Below, one piece after another: positions 1 to 6,541 of a stretch of DNA of 24,163 nucleotides. The notes beneath the pieces were generated by a model. It did no database searches. It worked only from the letters and a program-made list of their open reading frames with translations, and was not told where the DNA came from. Positions within the stretch are counted from its first letter, which is position 1, and every line of letters begins with the position of its first letter. The DNA lies in IMG/VR virus record IMGVR_UViG_3300033143_002094, positions 1-24,163 of that record; one strand, 5' to 3'. The DNA is from a virus. Made by a program: the position numbers and the translations under genes.

Positions 1-564
1 AGTAAATGCATTTAACTCCCCAATAATTTTATTAATTTCAAATTCAGGATCTGCAGCTGTAGACGCCTCAATTAAATTGTTATAAAACTTTTGAATAGCA
101 GAGTCCCCTAACATATCAACTACACGCTTAATAGCTGAACCATAGTTGGTTACCATCAACGGGGATTTGGCTAATGCACGCCCAGCTGAACTTACTTTTC
201 GTCCTATTACGTTATTATTCTTATCTCTTACTTCCTCCCAAAAAGGACTTAATATGGACTCGATAAATATCTGATCAGTTTCAGTAAATTCACCCTCTCG
301 TCTTAATGTATTTAATTTAGTTGACCATGTGGCAGCTAGATTTTCATAACTATCTCTATTATTCGCACTGAGCTTTTTCCATGTACCGTAGTCAAGGTCT
401 ACCCCATTAATAAAGATTCCGCCCGCCGCAAGCTTTAACCCCATACCCTTTTCAAGCATGGTTTGCATCAAACCAATCATCACACCATTAGTAATACCAT
501 CTGTCTCAATACCTAAATTAGTATCAAAAGATTTATTAGCATCATAGGCAGCCAATGCAACCAG
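1..564 (-). CDS. Single-subunit (T7/N4-type) RNA polymerase, catalytic part in shifted frame, 3' end outside window
   Basis: This 188-codon open frame continues the polymerase of the gene just upstream but in the +1 frame. It is bounded upstream by an in-frame TAG (567-565) and runs off the window without a stop. It carries a clear motif A, read as ETDGITNGVMIGL, with the probable metal-binding Asp at 501-499. It also carries motif B, GRALAKSPLMVTNYG, at about 180-139, which matches the spacing of T7 RNAP R627, K631, Y639 and G640. The two motifs are about 111 residues apart, against about 94 in T7. Motif C (the HDS motif in T7) would lie beyond position 1. The first ATG (480-478) falls after motif A, so independent translation would give a dead enzyme. 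I infer this is the second half of one polymerase gene, not a separate gene. Polymerase identity rests on motifs seen by eye. Confidence 0.85.
   Translation of the reverse strand, partial: MVALAAYDANKSFDTNLGIETDGITNGVMIGLMQTMLEKGMGLKLAAGGIFINGVDLDYGTWKKLSANNRDSYENLAATWSTKLNTLRREGEFTETDQIFIESILSPFWEEVRDKNNNVIGRKVSSAGRALAKSPLMVTNYGSAIKRVVDMLGDSAIQKFYNNLIEASTAADPEFEINKIIGELNAFT
542..564 (-). other. Frameshift region joining the two polymerase frames (+1)
   Basis: The upstream frame stays open to TGA at 544-542, and the downstream frame opens after TAG at 567-565, so the change of frame must happen within these 23 nt. Read in the +1 frame the residues are VALAAYDANKS, a natural-looking alanine-rich lead into motif A. 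The zero frame gives the odd Cys-rich tail GCIGCL. This favours a shift near 565-560, for example one extra G in the GG at 562-561 of the coding strand. No classical slippery heptamer or release-factor-2 type CUU-UGA site is present; the terminal CTA TGA is the nearest thing to a shifty stop. Confidence 0.75.
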
Positions 565-2743
565 CTACAATATCAGCAGGATTATTCTTTGCCTTTATTG
601 CAGCAATTCCTGCTTGGATAACTGGATCTAATATTAATTTATCAAATGCTTGTTTAGACCCATCCATTGAATCCTTATCAATACCTTCATGGCTCACTGC
701 TTTACCTAAAGCTTGAACCACAGCAAGTTTAAAATTATTACGTTGCCGGGTAGATGATACAACCTGGGACCAATTCTTGGCGCCAAATAGATGTCTATGT
801 ATTTTATCGTTCTGAGGGTTAATAGTATTACTAACCATACCCACACGATTATTCTTAAATACTTCATGTTCAAAATAAAGAGAGGCATTAATATTGCCGT
901 CTACATCTAAGAAATCTTGAACATGTTGAAGTGACCGCTCAATACGTTGATTCTGGGCTACTACAGATTTACGTTCATCGACATGAACATTATTTTCAAT
1001 ATCTCTTACATACCCATTGATATCTAATAGATCATCAAAACTTAATTCAGAATACACATCCAGAACATTCGTTTTAGCTTGCCATACTACATTCTGTAAT
1101 CGACGGACTACCTTCTGCATTTTCTTGGAGACGTTCATAAAGGGCACACCCTTTAGAGTCTTAGATACAGATTTAATCTTCTCAGTATGGGGGCCCGTCT
1201 TAAATGATTTGATATCAAAGAGTGTTTCCATCACACCATCACTATTTTTAATGATGTCTATAATGTCCTGCATTTCATTAGCAGGATCTCTTCCAATCTT
1301 ATCTACCTTTACTTTGCTATTTATACTAATAAAGTTACTTGGTGCACTATTATCAATAGTAGTATTACTATCAATATTATTATGCATCTTATTCATTACT
1401 TCAGCTTCAACAGTTGTCTGCTCTGCCAACTTAGCATGTAACATAGTAGATATAATTGCTTCACCTAAAGCTAACTCAATTCGTGCTTGGATATCTCCAT
1501 TAGCACCCTTCTTAAGTTTTAATCCCAATAATTTAAACGCACGCTTACCTAAGGACTCTGCTAAAGCAGTCTTCGGTAATCCTGCATAAGTTAACGTGTC
1601 AAAGGCTAGTTGTCCTGGATAGTTATCTTTTTGGAATCCGTTAATACGGTTAATTGCATCTTTGTCATTAAACAAAGAGCTGGAGCCCTGAGTAGCAATC
1701 CAGTTATAAGCAGTCATAGCGAGTGCACTGACAATATTTGGATTGAGGAATTTAACTCCCTCATTGTCTACCTGGATCAAGTATCCGCTGGGATCCCCTG
1801 AAGTATTATTATCAGCCCCTTCAATAAATGACCCATCTAAATTATTTTTATAAATGAAATCTTGATGAAGAAGCTTCAGGATCCCCGGGCTCTCTGGAGT
1901 ACCTATGAGGGTTTTTGCAAATAGCTCATTAAATGTAATCAATGCAGGGATGGTTTCCTGTTGTTGCTCACTTAATTTTGGAAAACCTTCACTTGCGCCA
2001 TCAACGTTAGCTAACCGTGCAAAGAGATTATTAAATACCTGGAGTACGCTTGTTATTTTAGCCTTCTTATTAACTTCAAAAGAAGTAGCTAAGGTGTCAC
2101 GTTCATTTAGTGCACTGGTATCATTAAATAGAGGAGTATTATAGGTTACTCCTGAATCTAAAATGGTAGCAGCCAAGGTATCTTGTGTGCTGTCCTGTGT
2201 AATATCCCCTACTTGTGGATCCGGATGAGTTATTACACTGTACAGTTCAGCTAAAGTTGTATTAATAGCATTTCGGTTACTACTGATACCTACATCTGGA
2301 TTAGTACTATCAGCTATTTTTTGGAGTCGTCTAACGATAGAATCCCGACGCTTTTTCACCATCAATGATTCCGGGGTTTCATCCCGCTTAGGGAAAGGGA
2401 TCTCTTTTAATCGTTGGATCGTAACACCTAAATTACCCACAGTGATCGAAGGGACTTTAAGTCTACCTGCAGTTTCTGAGACAGCCGTAGAAGCTTTCTC
2501 AGGGACTTTATCCAGGAAGTTGAGTGATCGGCTGGGTATGTCCACACCCTGAGCCTCAGCTGTGTCTTCCAGCTCAATTCGAGCATCTATGGCGTCATTA
2601 GCCATGGCCTTTATAGCTTGCTGGGTCGCAGTCTTATCGCTGTAGCCCAGCTCAATGTTGATATTGTATAAGCGAACCAGTTCAGCAGCATCTGCCTTGG
2701 TTAGGTTTGACTCTGATACTGTATTTTCAATACAACTAGCCAT
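542..2743 (-). CDS. Single-subunit RNA polymerase, N-terminal part (candidate virion RNA polymerase), frame ends prematurely
   Basis: This 733-aa frame is the N-terminal part of a phage DNA-dependent RNA polymerase. Near its end, residues about 623-646 read YFEHEVFKNNRVGMVSNTIN and continue into PQ. This corresponds to the T7 RNAP stretch FPYNMDWRGRVY...FNPQ. R633 would be the equivalent of T7 R425; about 115 residues separate it from the motif A Asp in the next frame, close to the 112 of T7. The upstream ~620 residues are mostly helical and would form the N-terminal promoter-binding domain. The frame stops at TGA (544-542) before motif A. The start overlaps the stop of the 88-aa gene as TAATG, with AAGGCGGG upstream as ribosome-binding site. 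Placement at the end of a virion-protein operon suggests an encapsidated polymerase like N4 gp50. N4 gp50 is about 3500 aa, so this one has a much shorter N-terminal side. Confidence 0.85.
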   Translation of the reverse strand: MASCIENTVSESNLTKADAAELVRLYNINIELGYSDKTATQQAIKAMANDAIDARIELEDTAEAQGVDIPSRSLNFLDKVPEKASTAVSETAGRLKVPSITVGNLGVTIQRLKEIPFPKRDETPESLMVKKRRDSIVRRLQKIADSTNPDVGISSNRNAINTTLAELYSVITHPDPQVGDITQDSTQDTLAATILDSGVTYNTPLFNDTSALNERDTLATSFEVNKKAKITSVLQVFNNLFARLANVDGASEGFPKLSEQQQETIPALITFNELFAKTLIGTPESPGILKLLHQDFIYKNNLDGSFIEGADNNTSGDPSGYLIQVDNEGVKFLNPNIVSALAMTAYNWIATQGSSSLFNDKDAINRINGFQKDNYPGQLAFDTLTYAGLPKTALAESLGKRAFKLLGLKLKKGANGDIQARIELALGEAIISTMLHAKLAEQTTVEAEVMNKMHNNIDSNTTIDNSAPSNFISINSKVKVDKIGRDPANEMQDIIDIIKNSDGVMETLFDIKSFKTGPHTEKIKSVSKTLKGVPFMNVSKKMQKVVRRLQNVVWQAKTNVLDVYSELSFDDLLDINGYVRDIENNVHVDERKSVVAQNQRIERSLQHVQDFLDVDGNINASLYFEHEVFKNNRVGMVSNTINPQNDKIHRHLFGAKNWSQVVSSTRQRNNFKLAVVQALGKAVSHEGIDKDSMDGSKQAFDKLILDPVIQAGIAAIKAKNNPADIVAGCIGCL

Positions 2744-3009
2744 TAAATGATTCCCGCCTTGATTGCTCTAACAATTATCTGGATTATTTCCTCATCTTCA
2801 CGAATGAGCTGATCCAGGTGTTTTTGACGATCCGCCTCAAAAGCTGCTTTCGGTAAGATCTTCCTCCGAATATTATACGCATCTAAATTTCTACTACCAC
2901 CTAGATGGGAAGTTCCTTTTTTTGGTGTTACAACTACGATAACTTCTACATTGGGGCCCCAATATTCTCCCCCAAAGTAAGACTTACCAAAAAAAGAAGC
3001 CCCAAACAT
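2743..3009 (-). CDS. Small aromatic/glycine-rich protein of the tail-fibre cassette
   Basis: This 88-aa protein begins with a striking repeat of aromatic residues and glycine (FGASFFGKSYFGGEYWGPN), followed by a short beta-like stretch (VEVIVVVTP). It ends in a charged helix rich in Lys, Arg, Glu and Ile (about residues 50-88). Small proteins with FG..YFG..YWG starts commonly sit beside the large beta-rich tail genes of podovirus-like phages; their role is not known to me. The start overlaps the stop of the 650-aa gene, and its own stop overlaps the start of the polymerase gene, both as TAATG. Translation of all three is therefore likely coupled. It could be an adaptor or a structural plug of the tail tip, but that is inference. 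There is no signal peptide or membrane segment. Confidence 0.7.
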   Translation of the reverse strand: MFGASFFGKSYFGGEYWGPNVEVIVVVTPKKGTSHLGGSRNLDAYNIRRKILPKAAFEADRQKHLDQLIREDEEIIQIIVRAIKAGII

Positions 3010-4961
3010 TAATAACTCGCATCAATGACAGTACCGGTACGATTACCATAACCATCACCAGTTGTAGCAATACGTGGTTTGGACCCATTAAGTGCCTGGT
3101 AGATTGGATTATTGGTATCAAGCCCAGAAGCATTGCCAGCCATGGCAGCACCCTGCACTCGCATAATTTCTTCTGCAGTAAAGCCAGCCTCTATTAAATG
3201 ACTCCAGGTTAATTTAGCACTAGTCTCATCTACTGTTACGCCAGCAGTTGGTACTGAATCTACAAATTTACAATCACCACGGGCTACCATTGAATTAGCC
3301 ACTGTTGTGGTATTAGATGCATCAAATGTCAGAGAGCCTTCAGATACTTCAACAGTCACTGTACTAGATGCATGATCACACCCTTTAATAGTTATTCCAC
3401 CACCATTCTTTCTCATTATTAATGAGAAGCCAGTAGTACTAGTCATATTGATAGTTGGTCGTGCAAGACCTGCTTTAGCAGATACACAATAGGACATTAG
3501 AGCCGAACCGCCATCAACACCAAATAGATCTCCATCAAGTTTGCATTGATCAAAGTTACCATTGAGATAAAAATTATCTTTTAATCGACAACGATCTGCA
3601 GAGATTACACCAGTATACGTACCATCCATTTGACAGGTTTCAAATACTGAACCAGCTAAATCTTGGCTATTACAGTCTATGGTTGGGTGTCCAATGCCTT
3701 TAAATATAAAGTTTTTAAGTTGTCGATCTAAAATTACATCTCCTGTAACTATTACAGTACGTACGCCATTAGCCTCTCCCCAATCAATAGCAGCAGTCAA
3801 AGTATTAAATGGAGTTTTTTGAGTACCATCTCCTACAGGAATCAATGTTTCATCTAACCAAACAGTTCTTTCTAAATTTTCATAACTTAAAACTGGTACT
3901 GTATTATCATATACTGATGAACCATTAGACATATTGCTAACGTGTCCACCTCCACGAAGAATAATTAGACCATCTGTATTTCCTGCTTGTAAAATACAAT
4001 ACGAACTTATGAGATCAACGCATACAGTAGAAGTAGCTGCAGTAGTCCCTGTTATTTCAAACGGTCCAAGGTACCCTCTTAATGCTAAACTATCTTGTCC
4101 ATTAACATCAATTACAGGACGTAAAGATCCTTCTGCTCTAATAGTAAATGGGTCAACTAAAGTAGTAACACCCCCTAATACATATGGTCCAGCTCCAGCA
4201 AATCCAGTATTTGCTCCTTGTCCTTCAATTCCAGTTACACCATCTGGATGAAAGTCACAATAACTATAAGACATACCTGTACCACTAAGAGCCCCTTTAA
4301 TACATAATTTTACAAAGGAAGTATCATTAGTTATACACCCTGCTACAAACTCAAGTAATGTTACATTAGAACTATCTCCTGAAATAATATAACCACTGAC
4401 ATCTTGAGTTATATTTAATAAATCCCCTTCAATATGTAAATGTTCTAATCCTTCTCTGGCTGCAATTATTAAAGCATCATCCAGGTTATTAACAGGAAAT
4501 TGTAAGTTACCTATATTCCCAGATGTACCAGAGTACATACTTGTAGTATCAACAGTTACTTGTCCGTTATAAGATGCAAAATCTAATGTATCTTTAATTG
4601 TCCCAATACCTTGAGTAATAGGTTGGATGCCTTGGACTAGAACTGTGAAATCCCCTGTAGTTGGAATTAATACAGGTAGTGTAGAATCTTCAGGAGCTAA
4701 GTTACCAGTGAGAAGAATAGTTGCATCTTCTTCAGCTGGTTTAATACGCCAGCCTAATTGATTCTGAATAAAGAAATAAGCACCAGCATCTACACCTGGT
4801 GTTAGTGAGTCACCACCTGTAGTACGAAATGCTTGTGGGTAACGCATATTGCCAGCAAGCATCCAAGTTTTCCATTCACCATAGAGATCAGCTTCAGCAT
4901 CCAAAGTTGGTGTAACTGCATCTAAAGTAATAACTAGTGCTTCCCCATCAAATGTAGGCAT
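3009..4961 (-). CDS. Beta-helix tail-fibre/spike-type virion protein, 650 aa
   Basis: The N-terminus (MPTFDGEALVITLD, then DLYGEWKTWML and YFFIQNQLGWRIKP) is of a type I recognise in phage tail-tip proteins placed beside polymerase or fibre genes. After about residue 135 the protein consists of short Gly/Asn/Thr-rich strands typical of a right-handed parallel beta-helix. Two pectate-lyase-like entry units are visible, at residues about 135-190 (SGTSGNIGNLQFPVNNLDDA) and about 370-408 (GDGTQKTPFNTLTAAIDWGE), each followed by a strand ending in GDL or GDV. This suggests an internal duplication. No catalytic residues can be assigned, so depolymerase activity is unproven. The C-terminus ends in a short helical piece (EIMRVQGAAMAGNASGLD), which may be a trimer tip. 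The start overlaps the 523-aa stop (TAATG). The likely role is receptor binding at the tail tip. Confidence 0.7.
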   Translation of the reverse strand: MPTFDGEALVITLDAVTPTLDAEADLYGEWKTWMLAGNMRYPQAFRTTGGDSLTPGVDAGAYFFIQNQLGWRIKPAEEDATILLTGNLAPEDSTLPVLIPTTGDFTVLVQGIQPITQGIGTIKDTLDFASYNGQVTVDTTSMYSGTSGNIGNLQFPVNNLDDALIIAAREGLEHLHIEGDLLNITQDVSGYIISGDSSNVTLLEFVAGCITNDTSFVKLCIKGALSGTGMSYSYCDFHPDGVTGIEGQGANTGFAGAGPYVLGGVTTLVDPFTIRAEGSLRPVIDVNGQDSLALRGYLGPFEITGTTAATSTVCVDLISSYCILQAGNTDGLIILRGGGHVSNMSNGSSVYDNTVPVLSYENLERTVWLDETLIPVGDGTQKTPFNTLTAAIDWGEANGVRTVIVTGDVILDRQLKNFIFKGIGHPTIDCNSQDLAGSVFETCQMDGTYTGVISADRCRLKDNFYLNGNFDQCKLDGDLFGVDGGSALMSYCVSAKAGLARPTINMTSTTGFSLIMRKNGGGITIKGCDHASSTVTVEVSEGSLTFDASNTTTVANSMVARGDCKFVDSVPTAGVTVDETSAKLTWSHLIEAGFTAEEIMRVQGAAMAGNASGLDTNNPIYQALNGSKPRIATTGDGYGNRTGTVIDASY

Positions 4962-6532
4962 TAGGTTACATTCCGATTGATTAACTGGTTAATATTAATT
5001 GTAGTATTTGTCGCTGGTACAACATAACCATTCACACGAATTGTTTTATAAAATGGTGCAGTACCGCTGAAGTGATGAATAACATAATCAACTACTGTTG
5101 ATGCAGGCGATGCCCAAGTAAAGCTTCTATCATCTGTGGTTCCTGCGGTAACATCTTCGATACCATCTATCTCTGTGTTCGTTCCAGTTTCATAAACCCT
5201 AACTTCCGTATCATCTTTCATTTGATTAAAGGTAACACTGACATCGGCTGAAACTGTAACAGTACAACCAGCTGTTCTAACATGGCTATCGGCGGTTATA
5301 CCTGAACCCCCAGAAATATTAATTGTCATTGAACCAGTAGCAATATTTACGTAGATACCTTTATCAGCATCAACCGTTGTTGAGTAACCACTAAAATCTA
5401 AACCACTTAATGTAATGTTTGCAGCTGTTCCAGTAATCTCTAAACCATTACCTGTACCTGCTGAAGTAAACACACAGTTAGATAATAATGCAGCATTAGC
5501 AGGACTTGAAGTTGTTACATCTACAACGCCTATCCCTGAATCAAATACCGCACCAACTATAGTAGCGCCATTAGTAGTAATTAAATCTGCACCAATCCAT
5601 CGTCCACCAACAATATCTGTTCCTGAACCTAATATTGTTGCGCCAAAATTAATAAAACCTACGTTAGTTAAATTTACATCAGCTGCAGATGTAAGTACTT
5701 CAAACCTACCTGGGTTATTTGTACCTAAAGCTAGAAAATTAACATTAGTGAGTGTTACAATACTTGATGAGTTTTCAATAAGAAACTCTGTAAAATCTGT
5801 TTGTGAGTGTCGCGTATCAACTATATTAATGTTGATATTAGAATCTAAAAACTCACATTCAGTAGCACCACTACCAATTCTTAATTTACCTTGCCAGCTA
5901 TAACCACCGTCAATGGTTATAAATACTCCTTCAGACGCAACAGCATCATCAGCTGCTATGCCTGCAAAATCAGCTTCTGGATCAGCACCAGTACCAAGTA
6001 AAATGTCATAACCAGTACCAATACGTGAAGCATCAATAGCCGTATTATCAAATCGAGCTGTAGCAGTTATATTAGATCCAACACCAATCCATGATGGTGT
6101 AGTCCCTGGTGTCCCTACTAATGTTCTGAAATTGGATAATGTAGTGTTATCAAACCGAACTGCGTAAGGTTGGATACCTCCATTAGGTAAAGTATCACTT
6201 CCTTGTAAATGGAATTTAACAAAGTTACTAGTATCATCACCGATACACATGACCAATCCACGATTATCTCGTGTATCCATTAAACCGGGGATTGAACAAA
6301 GACACCAAGAAAAGAAATGATCGTCGGCTCCAATAGTAAAATTACTTACAGCATCATATAGGAACCCACGTTCAGAACCTGATGTAGGTTTGGCTACACA
6401 GTTAGTCCCTTCAACTGCATAATCTGGCCCAGCACTGGCAGCAGAGCCACCGCCACCAAAGCTGGTGACGGAGCCTACACTTTCCCACATATAGATATCT
6501 GATAGATCAGACGTATAAGTTGCAGCAACCAT
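4961..6532 (-). CDS. Beta-helix virion protein, 523 aa, probable tail-tip component
   Basis: The protein starts with about 60 residues containing a Gly-rich loop (VTSFGGGGSAASAG). A lectin-like or jelly-roll-like region follows to about residue 210. Residues about 215-430 are repetitive short beta strands with Asn, Thr and Ser turns (NININIV, TLTNVNFLAL, NITLSGLDFSGYS), as in parallel beta-helices. A final Ig-like stretch (about 435-500) ends in INRNVT. The last four residues, RNVT, are the same as those of the preceding 815-aa protein. The ribosome-binding site TTAGGA overlaps the stop of the 815-aa gene, and the stop overlaps the next start as TAATG, so the three large proteins are co-translated. 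I infer a fibre or spike component working with its two neighbours. No enzymatic motif was recognised. Confidence 0.68.
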   Translation of the reverse strand: MVAATYTSDLSDIYMWESVGSVTSFGGGGSAASAGPDYAVEGTNCVAKPTSGSERGFLYDAVSNFTIGADDHFFSWCLCSIPGLMDTRDNRGLVMCIGDDTSNFVKFHLQGSDTLPNGGIQPYAVRFDNTTLSNFRTLVGTPGTTPSWIGVGSNITATARFDNTAIDASRIGTGYDILLGTGADPEADFAGIAADDAVASEGVFITIDGGYSWQGKLRIGSGATECEFLDSNININIVDTRHSQTDFTEFLIENSSSIVTLTNVNFLALGTNNPGRFEVLTSAADVNLTNVGFINFGATILGSGTDIVGGRWIGADLITTNGATIVGAVFDSGIGVVDVTTSSPANAALLSNCVFTSAGTGNGLEITGTAANITLSGLDFSGYSTTVDADKGIYVNIATGSMTINISGGSGITADSHVRTAGCTVTVSADVSVTFNQMKDDTEVRVYETGTNTEIDGIEDVTAGTTDDRSFTWASPASTVVDYVIHHFSGTAPFYKTIRVNGYVVPATNTTININQLINRNVT

Positions 6533-6541
6533 TGCTTAGTC

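Noticed and set aside
542-564. Intron, intein or inserted element as the cause of the polymerase split
   Set aside because: The two frames overlap by 23 nt and the protein sequence continues directly, so there is no room for an inserted element.
1017-1589. 190-aa plus-strand frame
   Set aside because: It lies wholly opposite the polymerase coding frame and has no operon partner or recognisable domain.
3009-6532. Polysaccharide depolymerase activity of the beta-helix proteins
   Set aside because: The fold type is suggested, but no catalytic residues could be placed, so no enzyme function is claimed.
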